This document shows positions 1 to 8,519 of a DNA stretch of 64,000 bases, piece after piece. This DNA comes from DATLED01 sp963750255 (GTDB taxonomy: Bacteria; Actinomycetota; Acidimicrobiia; Acidimicrobiales; CADCTF01): assembly GCA_963750255.1 (NCBI GenBank), contig CAVVPZ010000008.1, positions 558,001 to 622,000 on the forward strand, given 5' to 3'. Position numbers and translations under genes: made by a program. A model generated the notes under the pieces. The model was not told the DNA's origin. It was given only the letters and a program-made list of their open reading frames with translations, and did not search any database. Positions within the stretch are counted from its first letter, which is position 1, and each line of letters begins with the position of its first letter.

Positions 1-873
1 CTGCTCACGCGTGAGCGAGCACAAGGCCTCACCGACAGCCTGCTCGACCTCTTCGGCATAGCCAAGCGCGATGCCCGTCGGCTGCAAGACGTGGCAATGG
101 ACGACCTGATCTCCGCCAACGGCAAGGTGCGCGGCCGGTTCTCGCCGACCATCGACGAGGTGGTGCTCGATGCTCACCCTTGGGACCCCGAGGCCCCGGC
201 GCTCGCCGCGTCCATCCCGATGCTGATCGGCACCTGTCGCACCGAGCTGTCCAACCAACTCGGATCGGCCGACCCCACGACGTTTTCCATGACCGAGGGC
301 GACCTGCCGAGCCGACTCGAGCGCTACGTGCCGGTGGATGACGTGGCCGAGCTCGTCTCTCTCGTTCGCCGGTCGTCACCCGACGCCACGGCATCGGAGG
401 TGTTCTTCACCGTCACGACCGCACGTGGGTATTGGCTCGACAGCGTGCTGCAGACCGAGCGCAAGGCTGTGCTGACCGAGCGCATGGCTGGCCAGGGCGC
501 CGCTCCCGTCTACTCCTACCGCCTGATGTGGCGGACGCCGGTCGAGGGGGGCCGGCGCATCACCCCCCACTCGCTCGACCTGCCTTTCGTCTTCGACAAC
601 GTCGACGTCGCCGCCGACATGGTGGGGGAGCCGACCGCCGAGACGGCGGCACTGTCCGACGCCATGTGCGAGTCGTGGATCGCGTTCGCCCGCACCGGTG
701 ACCCGAACAACGACACGCTCGCCACGGCGTGGGCGCCGTACGACCTCGACAGGCGCAACGTGATGCTGTTCGACGCCGAGTCCGGCGCCGTCGACGACCC
801 GCACGCCGACGAGCGCATCGCCATGAGCCGCTACGACACCCAACAGGCGCGCGGTCGCGTCCTGCACCGCTGA
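1..873 (+). CDS. Carboxylesterase type B, C-terminal part (cut by window edge)
   Basis: The frame is open from the first base, so the N-terminus with the nucleophile elbow lies outside the window; about 290 residues are visible. The tail of the alpha/beta-hydrolase type B esterase family is recognisable from a PHSLDLPFVFDN segment, which is the usual place of the catalytic histidine, and from WIAFARTGDPN shortly before the end, a typical closing motif. It would hydrolyse carboxylic esters in the cytoplasm; the substrate is unknown. A second hydrolase starts 15 bases downstream on the same strand and an IclR regulator follows, which suggests an esterase catabolic cluster. Family call is firm, substrate is not. 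Confidence 0.8.
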   Translation: MLTRERAQGLTDSLLDLFGIAKRDARRLQDVAMDDLISANGKVRGRFSPTIDEVVLDAHPWDPEAPALAASIPMLIGTCRTELSNQLGSADPTTFSMTEGDLPSRLERYVPVDDVAELVSLVRRSSPDATASEVFFTVTTARGYWLDSVLQTERKAVLTERMAGQGAAPVYSYRLMWRTPVEGGRRITPHSLDLPFVFDNVDVAADMVGEPTAETAALSDAMCESWIAFARTGDPNNDTLATAWAPYDLDRRNVMLFDAESGAVDDPHADERIAMSRYDTQQARGRVLHR

Positions 874-888
874 TCGGAAGGAACAGAG

Positions 889-1678
889 ATGGAACTCATC
901 ACCGAGGAGATCGTTGACGGCGTCGTGCGCCGTCGCTTCGACCTGACGCTCGACGGCCAGGTCGTCCCTGGCCTCCACTGGTTGCCCGAGGGCGAGGCAC
1001 CCACCGCCACGGTGCTGATGGGCCACGGCGGGTTCCAGAGCAAGGAAGCGCCGAACATCGTGGCGATGGCAGAGCAGTTCTCTCGGGAGCGGGGTTTCGC
1101 CACCATCGCCCTCGATGCGCCCGGCCACGGCGACCGCCGCACCGAGGACCAAATCCGCCAACAGGACGAGACCCTGCGCCGCCTGCGGCGTGAAGGTGCC
1201 GGTGGCGGCCAGACCGCGCCCAGCACGCTCTGCGCCCACGGCCACAACCACAGCCACGGCCGAGACCCCTGAGCCACGCATGGTGCGGGAGTGGAAGGCG
1301 TTGCTCGACACCCTGCTCGACGGGCCAGAAGACCCCGGCCCCCTCGGCTACTGGGGCGTGTCGATGGGGGCCCGCAACGGCATCCCTCTCGTCGCCACCG
1401 AGCCCCGGATCTCCGCAGCCGTGTTCGGCCTGTTCGGGCTGCTGCCGGACGAGACCTTCCGAGCGCACGTCGCCTCGATTTCGGTGCCGCTGCTCTTCCT
1501 CTTCCAGCACGACGACGAGCTCATGACGCCCGAGGCCGGACTCGCCCTCTGGGACGCCTTCGGGTCGAAGGAGAAGACCATGCACATCAACCCCGGCCCC
1601 CACGTGGGCATCCCGACGTTCGAGCGCGACGCCTCGCTCACGTTCTTCGCCCGACACCTCCTTCCGCAGGGCGCGTGA
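889..1678 (+). CDS. Alpha/beta hydrolase, copy 1 (frameshifted)
   Basis: The first part starts at ATG 889 and contains LMGHGG and ALDAPGHGDR, the oxyanion-side strands of a dienelactone-hydrolase-like fold. The second part lies in the next frame and carries the nucleophile elbow GYWGVSMGA, an acid-bearing QHDDELM segment and the histidine in PGPHVGIPTFER. The two halves make one protein of about 260 residues only if one extra base between roughly 1175 and 1260 is ignored. The neighbour immediately downstream is a paralogue broken in the same linker. Either a sequence error or a true inactivation; the catalytic residues themselves are all present. Confidence 0.75.
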
Positions 1679-2479
1679 CGACCGTGAAGATCTTGGACGA
1701 CAAGGTGCAGGACGGGGTGAGGGCGCGGCGATTCGAGCTCGCCACCGAGCGGGAGAACGTTCCTGGCATGGTCTGGACGCCGGAGGGCGCGCAGGGCCCC
1801 CGTCCCAAGGTGCTGTTCGGCCATGGAGGCAGCCAGCACAAGAAGGCGCAGAACATCGTGGCGATGGCGCGCACACTCGTCACCGACCACGGCTTCGCCG
1901 CCGTGGCGATCGACGCCGTCGGACACGGCGATCGGGTGAGCGAGGAAGCGCGAGAAAAGGGCCGCCAGGCAGCTGCGGAGCCGCGAGCGAGCCCGCCAGC
2001 GGGCCGCGGAGAGCGGCGAGCCGATCCAACGCCAGCGCACGGCCACCGGCTCCTACACGCGGGTCTTCCTCGACACGGTGAAGGACTGGGTGGAGGTGCT
2101 CGACGCCGTCGAGAGCCTCGCCGAGGTCGGTGCGGGTCCGACAGGGTGGTGGGGCGTCTCCATGGGCACCGGCGTCGGTCTGCCGTTGGTTGCCCAGAAT
2201 CCCCGGTTCGGCTGCGCGGTCTTCGGCCTGGCGAGCGCATCGCCCGACAACACCCGGTCGCCCGAACTCGCCGCCAGCATCACCATCCCCGTGCTCTTCC
2301 TCGCCCAGGCCAACGACGGAGGGCACCCCGTGCCCGACGCGCTGCGGCTCTGGAAGAGCCTTGCGTCGACCGAGAAGACGATGCACCTCAACCCCGGCCC
2401 CCACGTCGGCATCCCGGCCTTCGAGCGTCAGGCGTCGGTGGCCTTCTTCGCTCGCCATCTGGGTTCCGTCTCCCGGTAG
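1675..2479 (+). CDS. Alpha/beta hydrolase, copy 2 (frameshifted)
   Basis: Starts at a GTG that overlaps the stop of copy 1 (GTGA), so the two are translationally coupled. It is a clear paralogue: FGHGGSQHKKAQNIVAMA matches the corresponding part of copy 1, followed by IDAVGHGDR, the nucleophile elbow GWWGVSMGT, an acid in FLAQANDGG and the histidine in PGPHVGIPAFER. Frame changes by +1 between about 1970 and 2015, in the linker before the nucleophile elbow, much as in copy 1. Intact length would be about 268 residues. Likely cytoplasmic hydrolase of an ester or lactone; no substrate can be named. Confidence 0.75.
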
Positions 2480-2481
2480 AC

Positions 2482-3220
2482 GTGGACAGCGCCCTCGGCA
2501 AAGGGTTGCGAGTCCTCGAGGCGCTCGCCGCCGCCGGCGGACCGGTGCGCCTGTCGCAGCTCGCGATCGACACCGGTCTGCAGAAGACGTCAACCCACCG
2601 GATCCTCCAGGCGCTCGTGGCTGACGGCTTCGCCGTTCAGGAACCCGGCGACGACCGGTATGTGGCGACACTGAAGCTCTGGGAGATGGGCACTGCAGTC
2701 GTCCACTCCCTCCCCATCAAACAGGCGGCGACGCCCGTCCTGCAGGAGCTGCACCGGCGCACCGGCGAGACCGTGAGCCTCACCGTTCTTGAGGGCGACG
2801 ACGTGCTGTACCTCGACAAGCTCCTCGCTGACCGGCCGATCGGCTTCACCACGCGGGTCGGGAGCCGGGTGCCCGCGCCGCTCACCGTGGCCGGGCGAGC
2901 CATGCTCGCCTACGAGGAGAACCCGCGCGCCGTCGTCGAACGGGTCGCGTCGCAACGCGTGGGCGAGCGCATCGACGTGCGAAAGGTGCTCGCCGAGATC
3001 CGACGAGGGCGCGACGACGGTTACATCGTCGGCCGTGGGCGGGCCGAGCGCGGGATCACGGGGATTGGTGCGGCTGTTCCTGGTTCCCGAGGCCGGGCGG
3101 CTGCGGGCCTGACGGTATCGGCACCGACGGAGCGCACGGACGCGTCGCTGCCAGGATGAGCTCGTCGAAGCGGTCCTCGTCGCAGTCGCAGCGCTCGGCG
3201 AGGCCATCGGCCACGGCTGA
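2482..3220 (+). CDS. IclR-family transcriptional regulator (C-terminal frameshift)
   Basis: GTG start at 2482, three bases after the hydrolase stop. The N-terminal winged helix-turn-helix is evident (LGKGLRVLEAL, TGLQKTSTHRILQALV), followed by the IclR effector domain with GETVSLTVLEGDD and RVPAPLTVAGRAMLA. The frame that carries both domains stops at 3159, but the usual last helix (DELVEAVLVAVAALGEAIG) continues in the next frame to 3220, so one extra base lies near 3145-3155. IclR proteins usually sit beside the catabolic genes they control, so the two hydrolases upstream are the obvious target; that is inference. Family assignment is secure. Confidence 0.85.
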
Positions 3221-3330
3221 CCGCCCCGCCGGCCACGCGTTGGACGGTGCCTCAGAAGCTCGGCTCAGCGGGGCGACGCGAGTTGCGGAAATACGGCGAC
3301 AGTTCGTCGGTACCCCGTCAGGATGTCGAC

Positions 3331-4020
3331 ATGGAGACCGTGCTCGTGACTGGCGCCGCCGGGAAGGTCGGGCGGGCAGCCGTGGCCCGGCTCGCTGCTG
3401 AGGGGTACGACGTACGAATGCACGACCTCGAACTTGGTGGCGACCTGCGCCACGAGGACAGCGTGGCGGAGGCGATGGTCGGGTGCTCGGCTGTTGTGCA
3501 CGCAGGAGCCCTCGCTCATGACTGGGCGGGTTCACCCTCAGACATCATGGCCACGAACGTCCTCGGCACGTGGCACGTGTTGCTCGCCGCCGAACGGGAG
3601 AGCGTTCGGCGAGTGGTCTACTTCTCATCTGCCCAGGTATTCGGCTTTGCGGACGGCGAAAACGATCCTGCGTACTTGCCCGTCGACGATGACCACCCAC
3701 TTCGCGCCGCTTGACCATACGGGCTCTCCAAGCGTCTGGCAGAGCAGATGTGCGAGGCGTGGACGGAGCGCACGGGCATCAGCACGGTCGTGCTTCGGCC
3801 GGTGATGATCTTGGGGGACGACGACCCGAGGCTGGCGAAGGGACCCGACGACCATCTCGGCGCCTATGTCCACATCGACGACGTCTCGGCTGCGATCTCG
3901 CGAGCCTTGACGGCTGATCTCCAACCTCATGTCCGACTTTCGCTGTGCGGTCCAGGCGAGTTCGATACGTCACGAGCCGAAGCCGTACTGGGTTGGCGAG
4001 CCACACGCAGGTGGCCGTGA
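3331..4020 (+). pseudogene. NAD(P)-dependent epimerase/SDR, interrupted by an in-frame TGA
   Basis: Extended short-chain dehydrogenase/NAD-epimerase. VTGAAGKVGRAAV near the N-terminus is the nucleotide-binding glycine motif and FSSAQVFG the active-site serine strand. A TGA at 3712-3714 stops the frame, yet the same frame then reads PYGLSKRLAE, containing the catalytic YxxxK, and goes on through VVLRPVMILGDDDPR and YVHIDDVSAAI to 4020. Without the stop it would be about 229 residues, short for the family. One substitution (for example from CGA, GGA or TGG) explains the stop; it could be a real nonsense mutation or a base error. No recoding signal is apparent. Confidence 0.75.
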
Positions 4021-4094
4021 CTCGCAGCGCGTCGTAGGCCTGTCGACGGCCCATATATGCGGCGCGTCCTGCCTGCTCGTCACGTTGGCAGCTG

Positions 4095-4784
4095 TCACGT
4101 CTTGCGAAATCGCCAAATGATGGCTGCCGCCACACTGCGGTAGCACGCGTCCGCGGCTGCACCGCAGACAGCCTGGGTGAGTTCGCCGCCGGCGCCGCCG
4201 TCGTCGACGGGCCATCCCGGTTCGTGGCACTCGACCACGGTGAGTCCTGCCGCGGTGGCGGCGCCGATGTAGTCGGAGGCCCGAAGGACTGCGGCTGGCA
4301 TCAAGAGGTGACCGTCGGGTGTGTCGACGCCGGCGATACCGCCGAGGAACAGCGTGGTGGAGTGGATGTCGGAGGTGACGAGCTCACCACCAGCGCGCAG
4401 CACTCTCGCTGCCTCCGAGAGCACACCAGGAAGGTCGGGCTGATGGGTCAGTGCCAACGCACACGTCACCAAATCGAACGAGCCCTCAGCGAACGGGAGC
4501 ATCGAGATGTCACCAAGCGCCAGGGCGCCGGCGCCCCGATCCAGCATCTCCGCGCAACTGTCCACCGCGACCACGGCGTGTCCACGGTCGGCGAGTAGCC
4601 GAGAAACGCGCCCGGTCCCGCACGCCAGGTCCAACGCCTGACCCGGCGCGATGCCGTCGAGGAGGCGGGCGAGCACCGGCTCCTCGACCTCGATCAGCGG
4701 GTTTTCTGGGTCGTCGTAGGTGGCGGCCCAGTGCGCATAGCCCGTGCGGGTGTCGATCTCTCCGGTCGGTCGTTCCCACGCCAA
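4095..4784 (-). CDS. Class I SAM-dependent methyltransferase
   Basis: 229 residues with the Methyltransf_11-type order: LDLACGTGRVSRLLADRG is motif I with the SAM-binding glycines, AVDSCAEML motif II, and DLVTCALALTHQ and EAARVLRAGGELV motifs post-II and III. Substrate cannot be told. The start codon lies only a few bases from the beginning of the relaxase fragment on the opposite strand, so the insertion boundary nearly coincides with the start of this gene. The native promoter may therefore have been replaced. Cytoplasmic, no membrane segments. Confidence 0.8.
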   Translation of the reverse strand: MAWERPTGEIDTRTGYAHWAATYDDPENPLIEVEEPVLARLLDGIAPGQALDLACGTGRVSRLLADRGHAVVAVDSCAEMLDRGAGALALGDISMLPFAEGSFDLVTCALALTHQPDLPGVLSEAARVLRAGGELVTSDIHSTTLFLGGIAGVDTPDGHLLMPAAVLRASDYIGAATAAGLTVVECHEPGWPVDDGGAGGELTQAVCGAAADACYRSVAAAIIWRFRKT

Positions 4785-5378
4785 CCACCCACCTCACCGA
4801 GAACCGCCGCCAACACGACCCGGCCGAACGCAAGGCGCTCGCCCGCTACCGGGTCGGCGACCTCGACGCCAGCCACCAGATCCGCACCAGCCACGGCTGG
4901 GAACACCAAGGCGCCACTCCCGTCGACACCCGCCAAGGCCTCGCCCGCGCCGCGACCGTCGACGCCGATCGCCACGGCGCCGAGCACGTCGCCGTCCTCG
5001 CCGTCAGCCACGCCGACTGCGAAGACCTCGCCGATCGCATCCGCGCCCTGCGCGCCGCCCGCGGCGAACTGCGCGGCCCCACCCTCACCGGACCGGCCTG
5101 GGGACCCGACCCCCGCACCTACGCGGCAGGCGACCGGGTCCTCATCCACGCCAACCCCCACCATGGCGGCGAGCGGCCGGTCCACAACGGCTCCACCGGC
5201 ACCGTCCTTGGCGTGGAACGCGACGCCATGACCGTGCTTGTCGACGGCAACGACCGCACCGTCGCCCTCGACGCCGGCTTCGTGGCAGGGCGTCGCCACG
5301 ACGGCGCCCCCAACATCTCCCACGCCTGGGCGCGGACCGTTGACGGCGCCCAAGGCGGCACGTGGCGACAAGTCCACC
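4784..5378 (+). pseudogene. MobF/TraA-type conjugative relaxase, internal helicase fragment
   Basis: An open stretch without its own start, bounded on the left by the methyltransferase and on the right exactly by the IS3 terminal repeat. The translation LTENRRQHDPAERKAL, AVLAVSHADCEDLADRIR, YAAGDRVLIHA, NGSTGTVLGVE and ISHAWARTVDGAQGGTW matches the C-terminal RecD-like helicase half of large actinobacterial MobF relaxases. These nick and unwind conjugative DNA; the N-terminal relaxase domain and Walker motifs are absent here. It is the strongest sign that an integrative conjugative element once occupied this area. Not functional. Confidence 0.7.
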
Positions 5379-5410
5379 TGAATCGCCCTGGGTTTTTCGG
5401 AGGCTGCGAT
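5379..5410 (+). repeat. IS3 left terminal inverted repeat
   Basis: Begins TGAATCGCCCTGGGT and contains CGGAGGCT, matching the outer end of the right repeat in opposite orientation. The stop codon region of transposase frame B overlaps its inner edge. Confidence 0.8.
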
Positions 5411-6285
5411 TAGGCAACGTCGCCGAGATCGGCGACGAGGTTGTGACGGTAGCGGTCCTCGAACTCGATCGGCGCGAGCCGGTCGATGGAGTGGTGGATC
5501 CTCGAGGTGTTGAACCAGTGGACCCACTCGGCGGTCTCTCGTTCGACGTCGCCCCGGCCGGTCCATGATCGGCGCGGGTCGAAGTCGATGACCTCGGTCT
5601 TGTAGAGGCCGATGGTGGACTCCATGAGGGCGTTGTCGAGAGCGTCGCCGACCGAGCCGATGGATCCGGCGATGCCGGCATCGATGAGCGCTTCCGTGAA
5701 CGCGATGGACGTGTATTGGCTGCCGGCATCGGAGTGGAACACCATCCCCGTCGACGTGAAAGCGACGTCGCCGCGCCGGCGGGTGAACAACGCCTGTTCC
5801 AGCGCGGAGAGCACCAGGGGCGTCGTCTTGGATGACGAGACCCGCCAGCCGAGGATGCGGCGGCTGAACACGTCGGTGACGAAGCTCACGTACACGAACC
5901 CGGCGAGGGTCCACACGTAGGTGAAGTCCGCCACCCACCACTGGTCCGGCCGCTCCGGGGTCGCCCACGCCCGGTTGATGAGGTCGGGATGGCGGGGCGC
6001 CGACGCGTCCCGCCAGGTGGTGCGCGTCTTGTGCTTGCCGCGGCGGACGCCTTCGATCCCGACGATGCCCATGAGCCGGGCGACCTGGTCGCGGCCGATG
6101 TCGTGGCCGGCCCGGCGCATGGCGACCCAGAGCTTCTCGGCGCCATAGACGCTCCGGTTGGCGCGCCAGACGTCGAGGGCGGCGTTGGCCAGGTGGGCGT
6201 CGTCCCAGGCGGCCTGGGTGACCCGCTCGGCGACGTGGGCGTAGTAGGTGCTCGGGGCGATCGGCATCCCGTGCTCGGTGAGCAC
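5410..6285 (-). CDS. IS3-family transposase, frame B (DDE integrase domain)
   Basis: 291 residues counted from an internal ATG; the frame is open further upstream to overlap frame A. An HTH_21 region (RSVYGAEKLWVAM) is followed by the rve DDE core: first Asp in WWVADFTYVWT, second Asp in VFHSDAGSQYTS, Glu in DNALMESTIGLYKTE. IRWFN-type tail WVHWFNTSRIHHSID closes it. In this family frame B is made only as a fusion with frame A by -1 ribosomal slippage. All three acidic residues are present, so the element may be active. Confidence 0.9.
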   Translation of the reverse strand: MLTEHGMPIAPSTYYAHVAERVTQAAWDDAHLANAALDVWRANRSVYGAEKLWVAMRRAGHDIGRDQVARLMGIVGIEGVRRGKHKTRTTWRDASAPRHPDLINRAWATPERPDQWWVADFTYVWTLAGFVYVSFVTDVFSRRILGWRVSSSKTTPLVLSALEQALFTRRRGDVAFTSTGMVFHSDAGSQYTSIAFTEALIDAGIAGSIGSVGDALDNALMESTIGLYKTEVIDFDPRRSWTGRGDVERETAEWVHWFNTSRIHHSIDRLAPIEFEDRYRHNLVADLGDVA

Positions 6286-6341
6286 TCGGCAGATCGGCTC
6301 GACCCCGAAGCGGTCGCGGTGAGCGTCGATGTAGTCGACGA

Positions 6342-6668
6342 TCAGCGAAGTTTGCGGTCGAGCTCCGCCGCCGCGAAAAACGCGGACGCCGTCTTCAAGA
6401 TCTCGTTCGCTCGGCGCAGCTCGCCGTTCTCCTTCTCGAGCTCCCGCAGGCGGGCCTCGATGTTCGAGGGCACGCCGGGCCGTTCGCCGGCGTCGATCTC
6501 GAGCCGCTCGACCCAGCCGCGCAGCGTCTCGGGCTTGATGTCCAACAACTCGCCGACCCGGCGCCGGGCTGCGAGCAGCGGCTCCTCCGGCTGATCACGC
6601 CGCCGATCGCGATACATGCGGATCGCCCGGTCCCGGGTCTCCTGGTCGTACTTCCTGGGTGCAGGCAC
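6342..6668 (-). CDS. IS3-family transposase, frame A (HTH and leucine zipper)
   Basis: 108 residues. MPAPRKYDQETRDRAIRMY and LLDIKPETLRGWVER form the HTH_Tnp_1 DNA-binding domain, and IEARLRELEKENGELRRANE is the heptad coiled coil for dimerisation. Frame B is -1 relative to it on the minus strand, the arrangement of programmed slippage in IS3 elements. A GTTTTTC run (6375-6381 on the minus strand) within the overlap is one candidate slip site; its exact position was not resolved. Confidence 0.88.
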   Translation of the reverse strand: MPAPRKYDQETRDRAIRMYRDRRRDQPEEPLLAARRRVGELLDIKPETLRGWVERLEIDAGERPGVPSNIEARLRELEKENGELRRANEILKTASAFFAAAELDRKLR

Positions 6669-6687
6669 AGCTCAGTCTCCTTGTGAG

Positions 6688-6719
6688 ATCAGAGCCTCCG
6701 GTGGACCCATGGCGATTCA
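6688..6719 (-). repeat. IS3 right terminal inverted repeat
   Basis: The reverse complement begins TGAATCGCCATGGGT and contains CGGAGGCT, paired with the left end. It lies about 20 bases upstream of the start of transposase frame A and probably contains part of the IS promoter. Confidence 0.8.
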
Positions 6720-7049
6720 GAGTTGAACGTCGGTCTCGTCCTCGCTCGCAAGCCGGGAAGCGTTCACCCCGGTGCTGCCACAATGACGGCGACTGCGCCT
6801 GACTGGCGGGGACGACACGTCGAGATGCGAGTTGCCCGAGAGGCCGTCGCGAGCGGCGATCGACTCTTGCTCGCCGATGACTGGATTGAAACTGGCAGCC
6901 AGGCGCGGACCGTGGCGAGCCTCGTCGAGTCTCTCGGTGGAGCCCTCATGGGGGTGACCGTCGTCGTCGACGACACCACCGAAGTGGTTCGAGATGAGTT
7001 GAAGGTCTTCGGGCTCGTCAGCTCAGGGGAGCTCCCGCCCTACGAGTGA
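6720..7049 (+). pseudogene. Phosphoribosyltransferase, 5'-truncated by the IS
   Basis: A frame that enters straight from the IS end reads ARKPG, HVEMRVAREAV, and LLLADDWIETGSQARTV, the last being the PRPP-binding loop of type I phosphoribosyltransferases of the adenine-PRTase kind. It continues to a normal stop at 7049. Only the C-terminal 110 residues remain; the N-terminal hood was lost where the IS joins. The TTG at 6723 is merely the first possible start and is not thought to be genuine. Likely inactive. Confidence 0.65.
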
Positions 7050-7091
7050 GGCTGCAACCGCGGAACCCTGCCCGCGAAGCCCGGGTGTCGG

Positions 7092-7364
7092 TCACCCGAC
7101 GGTCGGAGCTGCAACGGTGAAGTCACCTTCTAAGACGATCGCAGTCAGGCCGGTCTCAGTACCTGCAGCGTGTTGCTCACCCATCGACCAGCGCGCAGCC
7201 TCGTGGGTCTTGATCGGCCGACGCACCACATCGTCGCCGGATACCCACCCTTCGCCGCTGACAACGCAGAACAACTGAACGGACACTGCCTCGTGCTCTC
7301 CGACCATCCCGCCAGGTCGAAGATGCATGCAGACGGTTCGAGCGGCGTCAGTTGGGTCCATCAC
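7092..7364 (-). CDS. Small cupin-domain protein
   Basis: About 90 residues forming one cupin-like barrel: MHLRPGGMVGEHEA is the first conserved cupin box (with G and a histidine but fewer metal ligands than usual), VVSGEGWVSG the turn between boxes, and SMGEQHAAG resembles box 2. Function unknown; such lone cupins are found beside metabolic genes as binding or isomerase proteins. Two consecutive start codons (GTG, ATG) lie at the 5' end, just after a TAG in the same frame. It may be a shortened gene. Moderate confidence. Confidence 0.5.
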   Translation of the reverse strand: MMDPTDAARTVCMHLRPGGMVGEHEAVSVQLFCVVSGEGWVSGDDVVRRPIKTHEAARWSMGEQHAAGTETGLTAIVLEGDFTVAAPTVG

Positions 7365-7534
7365 GGGCGAGAAATGAAGTCGCTACCGAACTGGGCGACT
7401 TGGTGGCCAGCCTCGGCACCAACGAGTCAGAGCTCCACCCTCGAAGCCTCCACTGCCTCAGAGGGCCGGACTGGTCGCTTCTAACGGACCCTTGACCTGA
7501 GCACTGGTGACCCGGACCGCGGCATCATCCGAGG

Positions 7535-8085
7535 ATGCCGTCGCCGACTTACCCGGATGCCATGCCCGAGGCGGGTCGGTACCGCTTTTGTCCCATGTGC
7601 CAAGACGAACTGACGTCGCGCCCAGATCCTGACGGCATCGCTCGGGTGGTGTGTGGCCGGTGCGGCTGGACCTATTTCCCGTCGAACGTTCTGGGCGTGA
7701 ACGTCGTCCTCGTCACCGCTGCTGGCGAGCTTGTTGTCCTCCTGCCGCCCGGGGAGCCTCCGGATGCACCGGCTGCGTTGCCCGGTGGAGTAGTCGAGTA
7801 CGGGGAACCACCGGAGGCAGCCGCTGTCCGAGAGGCGTACGAGGAGACCGGATTACGGGCTGAAGTGGTCCGCGAGCTCGGACGGTGGTTCGATCCCACG
7901 TTTTCGTACGGACCGATGTTGTCCATCATGTTCGAGGCGCGCGTCCTCGGCGGGCAGGCACGTAGCAGCCACGAGGGTGAGGTGCTCGTGGTGCACCCCA
8001 GCACATGCCCAGGATTTCGCCGTCTCGGACCGGAAGCCAACGTGCCTATGCGGCATGGTCATCGCACCAACGCTCGGAGCGTTAG
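7535..8085 (+). CDS. NUDIX hydrolase with N-terminal zinc ribbon (frameshifted end)
   Basis: The N-terminus holds a zinc ribbon, CPMCQ ... CGRCG, followed by the NUDIX box GGVVEYGEPPEAAAVREA then YEETGL (G-x5-E-x7-REUXEEXGU), the Mg-binding site that cleaves nucleoside diphosphate-X bonds. The listed frame runs on to 8131 with nonsense, but a -1 shift at the CCCC run near 7996-7999 restores the usual family end ISPSRTGSQRAYAAW and stops at 8085. This is one of only two -1 shifts in the window. NADH-pyrophosphatase-like or mRNA-decapping-like activities are both possible. Confidence 0.8.
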
Positions 8086-8206
8086 CCAGCTCGGTCCTGG
8101 CTACAGGGTACTGCCCCACATGCCCGGGTAGGTGGGACACCCTGCGGTGTCGAAGGTCGCCCCAAACGACGGCGTGGCGCGCCCCATAAACACTTGCGAG
8201 CCCCCC

Positions 8207-8467
8207 TCAGACGACAACGGACTTGCCCTCGACGCGGTCGGCGAGGCGCGGACCGACCGCTGTCGACACTCGATGGTCTGTGGCTGCCAATATCTGGGCC
8301 GTCGACGTCCCGACTTCCCCGCCGGAGGCGCCCGGCGGCCCCTTGACTACACCGGGCGAGACGCCGGGGCAGGGTCGCGGCTTGTCGAGGCAACGGACGA
8401 CGTCGTCGACGACTTGGCCGACCGTGCGGCCGCCCACCGAGCCGATGGCGGTCACAACGAACCTCAC
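8207..8467 (-). pseudogene. Possible N-terminus of a MobF relaxase
   Basis: From a GTG at 8467 the minus strand reads VRFVVTAIGSVGGRTVGQ then VVDDVVRCLDKP before it stops at 8209. I believe this is the opening of the same actinobacterial relaxase family whose helicase part lies at 4784-5378, but it lacks the following GRYYAD-like segment and the histidine triad. It is orphaned, short and in opposite orientation to the other fragment. Treat as a remnant hypothesis rather than a gene. Confidence 0.3.
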
Positions 8468-8480
8468 CGCGAGCGCCCCC

Positions 8481-8505
8481 GCAGGTGCCCCTGAGGGGCA
8501 CCTGC
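8481..8505. repeat. Perfect 11-bp hairpin with 3-nt loop
   Basis: GCAGGTGCCCC, loop TGA, GGGGCACCTGC. It lies 14 bases upstream of the relaxase-like GTG start. It could be a terminator, an oriT-type structure or an autoregulatory site of the old conjugative element. No T-run follows on either strand, which speaks against a simple terminator. Confidence 0.6.
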
Positions 8506-8519
8506 ATGGGTGTGTCCGG

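Larger units (their letters stand above)
5379..6719 (-). mobile_element. IS3-family insertion sequence, complete
   Basis: About 1.34 kb with two overlapping transposase frames and imperfect terminal inverted repeats. The left end reads TGAATCGCC then TGGGT and CGGAGGCT; the reverse complement of the right end reads the same blocks with a few changes, about 25 of 32 positions agreeing. Ends have the usual TG...CA. The bases just outside the two ends (ACC on the left, GAG on the right) do not match, so no target duplication is left. The left flank is a relaxase fragment and the right flank a phosphoribosyltransferase tail, which points to an IS-mediated deletion or rearrangement rather than a simple insertion. 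Confidence 0.85.

Noticed and set aside
3712..3714. Selenocysteine or read-through at the TGA of the SDR gene
   Set aside because: No SECIS-like hairpin noted, and SDR enzymes have no selenocysteine at this position; a substitution is simpler.
4694..5968. A 424-codon minus-strand frame
   Set aside because: Runs across the relaxase fragment and the IS boundary, so it cannot be one real gene.
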